Source: Streptococcus sp. WB01_FAA12 (GTDB lineage Bacteria > Bacillota > Bacilli > Lactobacillales > Streptococcaceae). From it: a stretch of DNA of 64,000 nt. The notes beneath the pieces were generated by a model, which worked only from the letters and a program-made list of their open reading frames with translations, was not told the DNA's origin and did not search any database. The position numbers and the translations under genes are program-made. Position 1 is the first letter of the stretch; every line of letters starts with the position of its first letter. The stretch lies in contig NZ_JABAEX010000001.1 in assembly GCF_012843315.1 (NCBI RefSeq), positions 682,001 through 746,000 on the forward strand. Direction: 5' to 3'. This document shows positions 1 through 7,897 of the stretch, in pieces.

Positions 1-19
1 CCGACTGAGCTAAATCGGC
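1..19 (-). tRNA. 5' end of a tRNA gene, cut by the window edge
   Basis: Read on the minus strand, the first 19 bases give a canonical tRNA 5' portion: an acceptor strand GCCGATT, then TA, then the D-arm start GCTCAGTCGG. A strong promoter lies just upstream. The anticodon lies outside the window, so the amino acid cannot be assigned. The acceptor sequence would suit a threonine tRNA, but that is a guess. Confidence 0.6.
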
Positions 20-31
20 GATTACCCTTAT

Positions 32-59
32 AGTATAGCACTCTGAGAATAGATGTCAA
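32..59 (-). promoter_or_regulatory. strong promoter for the truncated tRNA gene
   Basis: On the minus strand there is a perfect -35 TTGACA (complement of 54-59), a 16-base spacer and a -10 TATACT (complement of 32-37). The tRNA 5' end at 19 lies about 12 bases downstream of the -10. A near-consensus promoter of this kind is typical of stable RNA genes. Confidence 0.75.
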
Positions 60-78
60 GAAATTTTCATCTCCATTA

Positions 79-106
79 AAAAAAGCCTGTCCTGAGACAA
101 GGCTTT
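79..106 (-). terminator. Rho-independent terminator of the ABC-2 exporter operon
   Basis: On the minus strand, AAAGCCTTGTC and GACAGGCTTT flank a short loop and are followed by a T run. It lies directly after the stop of the 120-905 gene, so it ends that leftward operon. Confidence 0.8.
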
Positions 107-119
107 GATATTCTATTAT

Positions 120-905
120 TTACGATCCCGCACTTTCGTAGGCATCTAAGCCCTTGTCCCATAGTTTCAAAGAAATGACAAAGAAGACAAGGGAAAGCAA
201 AATCAAACCACCGATATTAAAGAAGACATCCTTGTCCTGTAAGAAATAGCTGGCAGGATAGTAGGCCGTAAAAGCGAAAGGCACGATAAAGCTAATCAAC
301 CAACGAAGAAGCGAATTGTAAATGGAAATCGGGTACTTGGCAAAATCATTAAACATATAAAAAATGTAAATCATAGCGCCTGACTGCTTGGTCCAAAAAG
401 CAATACTGGCTGTCGCGATTTTCAAAGAAGTATAAATCAAGGTCGCAAAGGGAATACAGACTAGGAAAATCAGGAATTTTGGAAGGGTCCAAGCAATACT
501 TGATACTGTTGTCGCTAGCAAGATTCCACCGACCAAAAGTTCGCCCAAGGCATCAATCTGAAAGGTCTCAACTAGGATGTGAAAGAGAGGATTGATAGGA
601 CGAGTCAGATACTTGTCAAACTCTCCCTTTCGCACCAAGCGTTGCCCCAGTGCCCAGAGATTGTCAAAAAAGAGATGGTCCAGACCCTTGGGAATCAAGG
701 AAAAACCATAAATAAAAGCTATCTCTTGAAAAGTCCAGCCTTCTAGGGATGGAATATGTTGAAAGATGACATTGAGAAACAAGAGGTTCAAGCCTTGGGT
801 CAGGAAAACACCTAAAACACCAACCACAAAATCAACCTTGTATTCCATGATTTGTTTGATGTATTGTCTGATAAAAATCAGATGCATGCGTTGATATTTT
901 TTCAT
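120..905 (-). CDS. ABC-2 type exporter permease subunit
   Basis: A 261-residue integral membrane protein with about six hydrophobic segments (around residues 25-45, 55-75, 115-165, 200-225 and 230-250). It resembles the COG3694-type permeases that pair with a COG4587 permease and a COG4586 ATPase, and exactly that trio is present here. It is the last gene of the operon, one base after the preceding stop. The substrate cannot be deduced; relatives are annotated as daunorubicin or antibiotic exporters, which is only family-level information. Confidence 0.85.
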   Translation of the reverse strand: MKKYQRMHLIFIRQYIKQIMEYKVDFVVGVLGVFLTQGLNLLFLNVIFQHIPSLEGWTFQEIAFIYGFSLIPKGLDHLFFDNLWALGQRLVRKGEFDKYLTRPINPLFHILVETFQIDALGELLVGGILLATTVSSIAWTLPKFLIFLVCIPFATLIYTSLKIATASIAFWTKQSGAMIYIFYMFNDFAKYPISIYNSLLRWLISFIVPFAFTAYYPASYFLQDKDVFFNIGGLILLSLVFFVISLKLWDKGLDAYESAGS

Positions 906-906
906 A

Positions 907-1725
907 CTAACCTCCTTGAATGGTGATGAATGACTGGACTCGTTTCCAAATCAACTGAGACAAGCCCACCATCACTAAGAGCCAGAAAAACTGTAGCAAA
1001 AGCGCCTGAAGAATCTGACTGGCATCGTATTTCCCAACTATGATCATAACTGGAGTGTAAATCAAGGATGAAAAAGGCAAGAAGGACAGGATATCTGAAA
1101 CGACCTTAGGAAAGAAAGCCAAGGGAATTAGACTTCCAGACATAAAGGCAACTATGGAAGTCTTGAGTAGATTGGAACCCCATAGATTTTTAAATACAAA
1201 GGCTGAAAATCCAAAGCAGATATTAAAGAAAAAGTTAATCAGGTAGGCGAGCGTCAAGCTAAATAGATAAAGGGTAGTTAGTCCCAGCACTTCTAAAATG
1301 CCTTGCCCTGATAAAATTTTCATCAACACAATGACACTTAAAAATGGAAGTCCGACAGAGATAAAAATTAACCACTTGGAACCAAGTTCGGTAAAGAGAT
1401 AAGAGGCCGCAAAATGCACTGGTCTCAACAAGCGCATGATAATAGAGCCATCCTTGACCTCCTCACCAATCATAAAAGAAGAATCCGACCTAGTCAAAAG
1501 ATTGGTCACAAAACTCATGATGATGTAGAGGGTGATATCTGCCATACTGAAGCCTTGAATCAAAGACTCTTGCGACGAATCAAAGACTGCCTTCCAGAGA
1601 TAAAAGGCCACAAAAGCCCCCATGACATCGCCAATCCGATAGAGAATAAAGTTGACTCGATAAGTAATCAACTCCTGAATCCCTGCATTGATAAAAGGTT
1701 TATAACGTCTCCACAATTTGACCAT
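907..1725 (-). CDS. ABC-2 type exporter permease subunit (second)
   Basis: A 272-residue membrane protein starting MVKLWRRYKPF. I chose the ATG at 1725 rather than an upstream codon because AAAGGAG lies seven bases before it. Hydrophobic segments around residues 20-45, 60-80, 115-145, 145-190 and 230-265 fit a six-helix ABC-2 permease of the COG4587 type. It begins one base after the ATPase stop and is followed one base later by the partner permease, so the three products are probably made together as one complex. Confidence 0.85.
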   Translation of the reverse strand: MVKLWRRYKPFINAGIQELITYRVNFILYRIGDVMGAFVAFYLWKAVFDSSQESLIQGFSMADITLYIIMSFVTNLLTRSDSSFMIGEEVKDGSIIMRLLRPVHFAASYLFTELGSKWLIFISVGLPFLSVIVLMKILSGQGILEVLGLTTLYLFSLTLAYLINFFFNICFGFSAFVFKNLWGSNLLKTSIVAFMSGSLIPLAFFPKVVSDILSFLPFSSLIYTPVMIIVGKYDASQILQALLLQFFWLLVMVGLSQLIWKRVQSFITIQGG

Positions 1726-1726
1726 C

Positions 1727-2719
1727 TTAGAGCTCCTTTCGGTAGAAGCGACGGATAATATCCTCAATATCCGTATCCATCATCTTCAAATCGCGAATCT
1801 CAAAATCAGACAAGGTTTGCTTGATAATATCAGCAGACTGGTAGCGGGAACTATCAAATTCAATATTGAGGCTGTTTCCTTGTCTATCAATGGTCATATC
1901 CGAAAAGCCTTCATAGTGAGAAACGAGATGACTTTGACCTGCTAGCAGTTCAAAGGAAAGAGTCTTCATCTTACCGAAGGTTCCCTTGAGCTGGCTAACA
2001 GTTCCATCAAAAATCTCCTGCCCCTTATCAATCATAAAAATCCGATCACAAAGTTGCTCAATATCACTCAGGTCGTGAGTGGTCAAGAGAATGGTTGTTT
2101 TTTCCTCCTGATTGATCTGAGTAATTGCCCGACGAATGTTATCCTTGACCGAAACATCCAAACCAATGGTCGGCTCATCTAAAAAGAGAACCTTGGGATT
2201 GTGAAGCAAGGAAGCCGCAATGTCCGCCCGCATCCGTTGTCCCAATGAAAGAGTTCGCACAGGGTCTTTGATAAATTCCTTCAAATCCAAGACTTCATTC
2301 AAAAAGTCCATGCGTTTATGAAAGAGCGAGTCTGGCACATCGTAAATCTCTTTCAAGACCGTGTAGGTTTCTTGCAGTGCCAGATCCCACCATAGCTGGG
2401 TGCGTTGTCCAAAGACCACCCCAATATCCTTGACATAATCCTGACGATTGTCCTGCGGAATCTTGCCATTAATCCGACAAAAACCAGATGTCGGCTTTAA
2501 AATCCCTGTCAGCATTTTGATGGTTGTCGACTTCCCAGCACCATTTGCCCCAATAAATCCTAAAATCTGCCCTTTTGGAATCTCAAAAGTCAAATCCTTG
2601 ACCGCTTCAAAGGTCTGCTTTTCGGGATGAATAAAAGAGCGCAAAGCCCCTTTCAATCCCGGTTCCTTGACTGTCTTCACAAAATTTTTCTGAAGATGTT
2701 CCACTTCTATCATTGCCAT
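1727..2719 (-). CDS. ABC exporter ATP-binding protein
   Basis: A 330-residue ATPase that would power the two downstream permeases. It carries Walker A GANGAGKST near residue 57, a SLGQRMRADIA-type signature, Walker B VLFLDEPTIGLD and an H-loop TTHD. The protein is longer than a minimal NBD, with a C-terminal extension of about 90 residues as in the COG4586 family. The start codon has GGGAGAG about seven bases upstream. The signature reads SLGQ rather than SGGQ, which is common in this family. First gene of the operon. Confidence 0.9.
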   Translation of the reverse strand: MAMIEVEHLQKNFVKTVKEPGLKGALRSFIHPEKQTFEAVKDLTFEIPKGQILGFIGANGAGKSTTIKMLTGILKPTSGFCRINGKIPQDNRQDYVKDIGVVFGQRTQLWWDLALQETYTVLKEIYDVPDSLFHKRMDFLNEVLDLKEFIKDPVRTLSLGQRMRADIAASLLHNPKVLFLDEPTIGLDVSVKDNIRRAITQINQEEKTTILLTTHDLSDIEQLCDRIFMIDKGQEIFDGTVSQLKGTFGKMKTLSFELLAGQSHLVSHYEGFSDMTIDRQGNSLNIEFDSSRYQSADIIKQTLSDFEIRDLKMMDTDIEDIIRRFYRKEL

Positions 2720-2833
2720 AAATCTCTCCCTATAGCAAGGAATAGCAACATTGTATTTTTAACTACAAATATCTAAATCCTTACTTTCTACAACTTCTAC
2801 ATTTTATTACTACAGAAGGCTTTATACCAACCT

Positions 2834-2871
2834 ATTATAGCCCAATAAAAAACGGAATGCAAGCGTTTGCC
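2834..2871 (-). promoter_or_regulatory. promoter of the ABC-2 operon overlapping a cre-like palindrome
   Basis: The minus strand shows -35 TTGCAT (complement of 2857-2862), a 17-base spacer and -10 TATAAT (complement of 2834-2839). The -35 lies inside the near-palindrome GGCAAACGCTTGCAT, which matches most positions of the CcpA cre consensus. This predicts carbon catabolite control by promoter occlusion. The 5' leader to the ATPase start would be about 108 bases. Confidence 0.6.
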
Positions 2872-2959
2872 TGAAGATTATGAAATTAGAGATTTTACTC
2901 TTAAAATAATAGTTTTAATCAAAAATTCTGATTTAATAGTTTCCTTAAGACACCAAAAA

Positions 2960-2981
2960 ACCTGCCCAGAAGGGCAGGTTG
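2960..2981 (-). terminator. terminator of the choline-binding protein gene
   Basis: A nine-base-pair perfect stem AACCTGCCC/GGGCAGGTT with a four-base loop. On the minus strand it is followed by TTTTGG. It lies about 30 bases after the stop of the 3013-3774 gene and upstream of the ABC-2 promoter. Confidence 0.85.
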
Positions 2982-3012
2982 TATTAAAAGTGATTTATCT
3001 CAAATATTTAAT

Positions 3013-3774
3013 TTAATCAACACATTCTCCATTTTCATTAACTCTATACCCGTCTATGGTAGTATTAACTGCGAGTTCTCCTGAAGAATATGAATAATAC
3101 CATGTTTCGCCAATTTGGTACCAACCAGTTACCATTGATCCGTCTACTTTTAAATAATACCATTTTCCTGAATCTTGAATCCAACCTGTCGCCATAGCTC
3201 CATTATCTTTCAAGTAATACCAGGCATCATTATATTTAAACCAACCTGTTACTAGGGCGCCATCATCACTTAGATAGTACCAATGTTCATTATCTTGAAT
3301 CCACCCCTTTGCTAAAGAACCACTATTATTTAGATAGTACCAAGCACCATTATTTTGATTCCATCCTGATTCCGATGAGTCTTGAACATCATTTATTACT
3401 TGGACAGCCTCAATAATTTCCTTCAATTCAACTCGTTTTCTATCTTTTATGACAGATTTAACTTTTTCCTCAACAAACTCTTTCGCATAAGTTCGACTAT
3501 TTTCTTTCCTTTGGAACATATCCTTCAGTAAACTTTCTAATTGTTCATTAAAGACATCTTCTTGGATTTTATTAAACTCTTTCTGAGATAGCGAAATAAC
3601 CATCACAATATCAATAAACTCTTCTTTTAATTGAGCAAACATTTCCACACGATCATCTTCTATGAATTGATCCGCAATTGCTTTTGCTCCTATTCCTCCT
3701 GCAATTCCTCCTACAATCGCTCCTGCAAATGCTCCTATTGGTCCAGCAATTGCATCAAATTTAATCGAGGTCAA
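3013..3774 (-). CDS. choline-binding-repeat protein with glycine-zipper N-terminus
   Basis: About 253 residues. Residues 8-35 are a Gly/Ala-rich hydrophobic stretch (repeating GxxxG pattern, glycine-zipper type). Residues 40-125 are charged and probably helical. From about 133 to the end there are five or six choline-binding repeats (GW-x-GxWYYL pattern) that would bind teichoic-acid phosphocholine. I chose the TTG at 3774 because a perfect AAAGGAGG lies four bases before it. No cleavable signal peptide or LPxTG is visible, unlike ordinary choline-binding surface proteins. The gene lies in AT-rich DNA next to the proposed defence operon. It could be a surface protein recombined onto another N-terminus, or a membrane-active effector; the function is unknown. 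Confidence 0.75.
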   Translation of the reverse strand: MTSIKFDAIAGPIGAFAGAIVGGIAGGIGAKAIADQFIEDDRVEMFAQLKEEFIDIVMVISLSQKEFNKIQEDVFNEQLESLLKDMFQRKENSRTYAKEFVEEKVKSVIKDRKRVELKEIIEAVQVINDVQDSSESGWNQNNGAWYYLNNSGSLAKGWIQDNEHWYYLSDDGALVTGWFKYNDAWYYLKDNGAMATGWIQDSGKWYYLKVDGSMVTGWYQIGETWYYSYSSGELAVNTTIDGYRVNENGECVD

Positions 3775-3835
3775 ATTACCTCCTTTGGATATCAATTTTG
3801 CCCCCTATAAATAATTCTGTGAATACATTTGAAAT

Positions 3836-3870
3836 AAAAAAGAATGCTGATAAATCAACATTCTTTTTAC
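3836..3870 (-). terminator. hairpin ending the XRE-AbiTii operon
   Basis: An inverted repeat AAAAAGAATGxTGA / TCAxCATTCTTTTT with one mismatch and a four-base loop, flanked by A and T runs. It lies downstream of the 3963-5393 gene and could stop transcription in either direction. Confidence 0.6.
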
Positions 3871-3962
3871 GTAAACATAGAAAAAAATAGTCTTTTTTGT
3901 TTCTTTAGCTACCAGAAAGCTACCATGAACTTAACTAAATTAAGATTCTTATATTTAAAAAA

Positions 3963-5393
3963 TTAATTTTGTGCTTTATCTATATTTTTTATACATTCAT
4001 TATAGCTTTCTATATAATAATACGAACTATAAAACTTTGAAAATTTCAAATATTGAATAGCTAAATCATACTCCTTTTGTACTCTTAGTTCCTCACCGTA
4101 GAGAACTAAAAATTCAATGGGAAGTACCTTTTGGTTGTCAAACAATATAACATCTTTCAAATTGTTTTCAATAAAATTTGTTATTGTAAGTTTTTTATTT
4201 TCTTTTTTCTGCATTTTATATTCAAGTGATAGTATCAATAATCGATAATCTTCATATTCTCTTTCTCTTTTTTCTTCGATTAGACGTAATAATTTTTCAA
4301 AACTATCTTTCATGCCAAGTTCTGTTCTTATTATCAATTGACCAAGTAATTTTATTTCATCTATTTCAGATATTGTACCAATTAAAAATTCATTTGGTAA
4401 ATATTTTTGCTCTAAAATATCCATTGAATTATCAAAATACAGATAATAATTAATTTCATCTTTTTTTACCACTGTCAGTATTTCATCGTATAAACTAAAC
4501 AATCTATCAACTGCGAAGTATATTGCAAATAATACTGTAAAAACACTTGTCATATCCTTTATTTGTTCACTAGAATACAACACGGTGACAAAAACTAAAA
4601 TGTAGACAACAGCTTTAATTAGAGTTTCTATACGCGGATTGTTTGTTTGAAATTGTATACCGAATCTCATTATTAAAACAATTACTAATAAAAAACAGAT
4701 TGCAAATGGAAGGTTAAACAAGATAGAAAATATAAAGGGAATCACAAAACATGAAAAAACCTGGACAAAATTTTTTATCGTATCTATGATTGTGTCTGAG
4801 TGTTCATTATCTTGCGAAACTGTGAATGGTCTTACATATAGAAGTAAATTACATAAAAACCTATATATATTCCCCTTTCCAAATTGTGTTAATGTGATTG
4901 CAATAATAAGCACCCCAATAGATATTGTAAATTTGTATTCCCCGAAAAGAATTACTGAAGAAATAATCATTAAAATACTGCTAATAATCTGGTCCCTAAA
5001 ACTTTCTCGATTAAACAACTTACCAGAAATCCAAAGTGGAATAAGAGAAATAAGTAATCTGACAAGTAATTCTCTCAAAATATTCCCTAAATCTGAAAAA
5101 CTCTTAAATTTAAAATCAATAAATCCATCAATAACAATCCAAGAGCACTTACCTAAAAAATAATTTAGAATAGATTCCGCATTTCTAGCTAGCACAAGAA
5201 TATTCGAAATAAAAAATTTAATAATATCTCCCAAAAATATTTCCCAAAGAAAATTTATAGTACCACCCATATAGGCAATTATAGTTAATATCATTAATCC
5301 CGATATTAAATCTTGTTTTACAATATTACCATCACTCATTCTTAGTATTCTATTTCTTATTATTTGAAACCAGTTATTTTTTTCAAAATCCAT
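3963..5393 (-). CDS. large polytopic membrane protein with cytosolic C-terminal domain, unknown function
   Basis: A 476-residue protein that I do not recognise. Roughly residues 30-300 contain eight to ten hydrophobic segments; the last 170 or so residues are charged and helical, and the final part (two hairpin-like helices rich in Tyr) could be a tetratricopeptide-like domain. Start ATG at 5393 is preceded by AGGAGAAG. It is the last gene of the five-gene leftward operon, nine bases after the previous stop. Codon use is very AT-rich, like its neighbours and unlike the core genes, which suggests horizontal origin. It could be a membrane effector or sensor of a defence system; that is inference from context. 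Confidence 0.7.
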   Translation of the reverse strand: MDFEKNNWFQIIRNRILRMSDGNIVKQDLISGLMILTIIAYMGGTINFLWEIFLGDIIKFFISNILVLARNAESILNYFLGKCSWIVIDGFIDFKFKSFSDLGNILRELLVRLLISLIPLWISGKLFNRESFRDQIISSILMIISSVILFGEYKFTISIGVLIIAITLTQFGKGNIYRFLCNLLLYVRPFTVSQDNEHSDTIIDTIKNFVQVFSCFVIPFIFSILFNLPFAICFLLVIVLIMRFGIQFQTNNPRIETLIKAVVYILVFVTVLYSSEQIKDMTSVFTVLFAIYFAVDRLFSLYDEILTVVKKDEINYYLYFDNSMDILEQKYLPNEFLIGTISEIDEIKLLGQLIIRTELGMKDSFEKLLRLIEEKREREYEDYRLLILSLEYKMQKKENKKLTITNFIENNLKDVILFDNQKVLPIEFLVLYGEELRVQKEYDLAIQYLKFSKFYSSYYYIESYNECIKNIDKAQN

Positions 5394-5402
5394 ATTCTTC
5401 TC

Positions 5403-5981
5403 CTAATGTAACTTTTCCCAATCATCACTTATTTTATAATTAGACTGTTTCCATGAAGCTTCAATGTCAAATATTTTATATTCTATATACTTATCATTTG
5501 TATCAAAATAAGATAATCTAACTTCATCAAAATCATGAAAGTCTATGTCTCTCCCTTTTAAAATGAATTCTAAGTCATATCTTTTTATTTCTCCCGCATC
5601 AACTAAAAATGAATATGAACCGTTATCTGCCAAAACAGTTTCCCCAGAATGCGTTGACTGTTTTGTTTTAGAAACAAATTTTCCAGCCGAATATAAAGAT
5701 AAATTTAGATTTCTCACTATCTGTCTAGTTCCTTTTGTATTATGAATTTCAATCCATAGTGGTAGGTCAAAATATAGTTCATTATTTTCTTCGTAAAACC
5801 CCCAAGGATTTAATGTAGTTTTATTGTAAACAGTTTTATAGTAAATATTGGTTTCCCCTTGTTCCATCAAATGCTTCTTAATATATGCTTGTATAAGCAG
5901 AGTAATCGATGAAGATATTATTGAAATAAATGCACCTAATAACGTCGAATTATTCAAAAAGTAACTTAAGAACTCACTCAT
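5403..5981 (-). CDS. membrane-anchored protein with predicted beta-rich domain, unknown function
   Basis: About 192 residues from the ATG at 5981. One hydrophobic helix around residues 10-35 is followed by a domain of alternating short hydrophobic and polar stretches, which I read as a beta-sandwich. The start overlaps the end of the AbiTii gene (ATGAGTGA), suggesting translational coupling. An ATG at 6002 is also in frame but lacks a ribosome site. No family recognised. The overlap implies that its product works in a fixed ratio with the AbiTii protein. Confidence 0.7.
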   Translation of the reverse strand: MSEFLSYFLNNSTLLGAFISIISSSITLLIQAYIKKHLMEQGETNIYYKTVYNKTTLNPWGFYEENNELYFDLPLWIEIHNTKGTRQIVRNLNLSLYSAGKFVSKTKQSTHSGETVLADNGSYSFLVDAGEIKRYDLEFILKGRDIDFHDFDEVRLSYFDTNDKYIEYKIFDIEASWKQSNYKISDDWEKLH

Positions 5982-6597
5982 AGTTTTCTCTCTTCCCATC
6001 ATAATAAATTTTATCTAACAATGTTTCATTTACTGTTTGTAGTTCCTCACTACTAATATGTTTCACATCAATATCTAGTTGGTCTAGTTCACCAAACATC
6101 GATTCTAAATCTAGCAATATGTCTATCAACTTTATTTTCACATTACTTAAGATATTCTCTAAACTAGCTTTATTTACTACTTGTTCTAATGTATAACACT
6201 GAATACCACATTTACTTGTACTATAAACCATTGGGGCAAATTCAATTAGGTCATAGCACATTTCAATTGATAAATTACGTTCAATCGTACCTATCCCATT
6301 AGTAATTTGCCGTTCTCTTAAAACTTTTTTTATTTCATCTGTAAAAAATGATTCTGACAGTGGTGCTGACTTAACTGTAAAATTTCCATTTATCCCTGAG
6401 TATCTTATATTATACGCAATACCTTTCCTATACTGAGGAATTTCATCATCTATCTTATATCCTCTTAACTCATTTTCAATCCATTTTTGCAGTTCAGAAT
6501 TTTTTAATGAATATGTAATTACTCTTAATCTTATTAGTGCGCTTTCTAAGCTAATAGATTCTTCAGCAATATCCCTAATTAATTTACTTTTTGTCAT
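5974..6597 (-). CDS. AbiTii-domain protein (putative abortive infection)
   Basis: About 207 residues from the ATG at 6597, which has AAGGAG ten bases upstream. The N-terminal 100 or so residues carry the pattern I associate with the AbiTii domain: a start 'IRDIAEESISLESALIRL', then 'LQKWIENELRGY' and 'DDEIPQYRKG'. AbiTii was named from phage abortive-infection genes. The remaining part is helical with no recognisable catalytic motif. The gene overlaps both neighbours, inside an operon headed by an XRE regulator. The family assignment is from motif memory and would need a profile search. Confidence 0.7.
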   Translation of the reverse strand: MTKSKLIRDIAEESISLESALIRLRVITYSLKNSELQKWIENELRGYKIDDEIPQYRKGIAYNIRYSGINGNFTVKSAPLSESFFTDEIKKVLRERQITNGIGTIERNLSIEMCYDLIEFAPMVYSTSKCGIQCYTLEQVVNKASLENILSNVKIKLIDILLDLESMFGELDQLDIDVKHISSEELQTVNETLLDKIYYDGKRENYE

Positions 6598-7162
6598 TCC
6601 CACTCTCCTTATCCGAACTAACTGTTTCAAGCAATTGGAAATCAATTTGGTTAATAAAAATCCATACGATCAAGCAAAAATAGCAACTGAACAAGAAGTT
6701 AACAAGATTTTTATCATTGTTCAAAAACCTTAGAAAATCGAGTAAACAGTTTTCTAAATTTTCATTCTTAAATTCTATTTTGTTAATCATAGGAAAGAAT
6801 TCTTTATTTGAGTTTTCAATGATAGATAATAAATTTCCATTAGATAGAAATAAAAATAGCAATATGACTTTATTATCTTTTAAAAACTTGATAAATCGTG
6901 ATTTATAAATTTTATAATGAGTATTTTTAAAAAATGAAAAATTAAATTGGGTATTTACTCCTGCCTCTTCTTGTTGTTTTTTACTTTGTTTTATATATTT
7001 AAAACACATACAACAAGAAGCAAAAAATGCATCAAAAAAAATAAAATTAGTATATTCCCAACCAGTAGCTGTGAGGACTAGAATATCAAATAGCAGTTTA
7101 GTCAATGCAATAATTAAAAATTTTATAATCGGACACACAAATTTATCATAAACACTATTCAT
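6584..7162 (-). CDS. small membrane protein, unknown function
   Basis: A 192-residue protein with hydrophobic segments around residues 10-35, 40-55, 95-112 and 155-175, separated by a lysine-rich stretch. Start ATG at 7162 has AAGGAGAG upstream and overlaps the end of the XRE gene (ATGAATAG). The next gene starts 14 bases before its stop. No family recognised. Three of the five genes of this operon encode membrane proteins, so the products probably act at the membrane, with the AbiTii protein as a soluble partner. Confidence 0.7.
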   Translation of the reverse strand: MNSVYDKFVCPIIKFLIIALTKLLFDILVLTATGWEYTNFIFFDAFFASCCMCFKYIKQSKKQQEEAGVNTQFNFSFFKNTHYKIYKSRFIKFLKDNKVILLFLFLSNGNLLSIIENSNKEFFPMINKIEFKNENLENCLLDFLRFLNNDKNLVNFLFSCYFCLIVWIFINQIDFQLLETVSSDKESGNDKK

Positions 7163-7460
7163 ATTTTCTCTCCTTAAGATATTGCTCTACCATATTATAT
7201 ATTTCGTTTTTATCTTCATCTGTCAAATCATATTCTCTAAGCAATCTCACAATTACTTCAATTCCGTCATATCTTCCATTTAATGCTTCCGTTGTGGTAT
7301 TAAAAATATCAGCTAGTTTTTGGATTGTTTCGTACTTAGGATTTCTTCCCCCATTTTCCCACCTGGCATATTGAGCTTGTGATACCCCTAATCTTTCTGC
7401 AACTTGAGCTTGAGTTAACCCATTTTTAAGCCTTTCTTTTTTCAAATTATCTTTTAACAT
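7155..7460 (-). CDS. XRE-family (Cro/cI-type) transcriptional regulator
   Basis: A 101-residue DNA-binding protein. Residues 4-60 form a classic HTH_3 domain (RLKNGLTQAQVAERLGVSQ then ARWENGGRNP), followed by a short helical tail that probably dimerises. First gene of the leftward operon, overlapping the next gene by eight bases. AAAGGA lies about ten bases before the ATG. XRE proteins of this size commonly repress their own defence or phage operon. Repeated GTATTA/AGTATA motifs at 7507-7558 are possible operators. Confidence 0.85.
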   Translation of the reverse strand: MLKDNLKKERLKNGLTQAQVAERLGVSQAQYARWENGGRNPKYETIQKLADIFNTTTEALNGRYDGIEVIVRLLREYDLTDEDKNEIYNMVEQYLKERKYE

Positions 7461-7563
7461 ATTTAAATTTTCCTTTACTTTTTCATTAACTTATAACCAA
7501 AAGGATAGTATTACATTTATAATCAAATGGTAATACTTTTCGTATACTTAATAGTATAATTGC

Positions 7564-7598
7564 AAGCTAATAAAGCTCTACTAAGCTATTTTGAAGCT
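7564..7598. repeat. four phased AAGCT repeats
   Basis: AAGCT occurs at 7564, 7573, 7583 and 7594, at intervals of 9, 10 and 11 bases, with more copies at 7673 and 7695 and an inverted copy at 7661. One-turn spacing suggests cooperative protein binding on one face of the helix. They lie between the divergent XRE gene and the 7898 ORF. In the rest of 7461-7684 I see only AT-rich DNA with short GTATTA/AGTATA motifs. Confidence 0.4.
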
Positions 7599-7684
7599 TT
7601 ATTATAAAATCACATTAATTATACCAAAATGGTTATATAAAGTCTATGATAATCAATGTTTAGCTTATGATAAAGCTTTCGTTA

Positions 7685-7880
7685 ATTACTGTCAAAGCTA
7701 GGAGACAAGGACGAGGGAGATCGCCGGAGGCAAATCTCTCGAAGGCTGCAGCTCTACTAGCTTTGACAGTAATCTGGCGATTCTAACAGCCATCAAAAAG
7801 ATACACCAAGAGCTAAAGCCAGAATAATGAGTCTCGAGCAAAATTTGGTCCTGACTAAAGGCAACTAACAAATTTAATAA
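7685..7880 (+). ncRNA. structured leader candidate upstream of a small ORF
   Basis: A stretch of higher GC than its flanks contains a perfect 16-base inverted repeat (7685-7700 with 7758-7773, ATTACTGTCAAAGCTA and its complement). This encloses an inner hairpin (GGGAGAT 7715-7721 with ATCTCTC 7734-7740). A third stem follows (TCTGGC 7773-7778 with GCCAGA 7818-7823). The region ends just before the excellent ribosome site of the 7898 ORF. It could be a cis-regulatory RNA or a stand-alone RNA; I do not recognise the class. Confidence 0.4.
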
Positions 7881-7897
7881 TAAAGGAGGTGTATATT

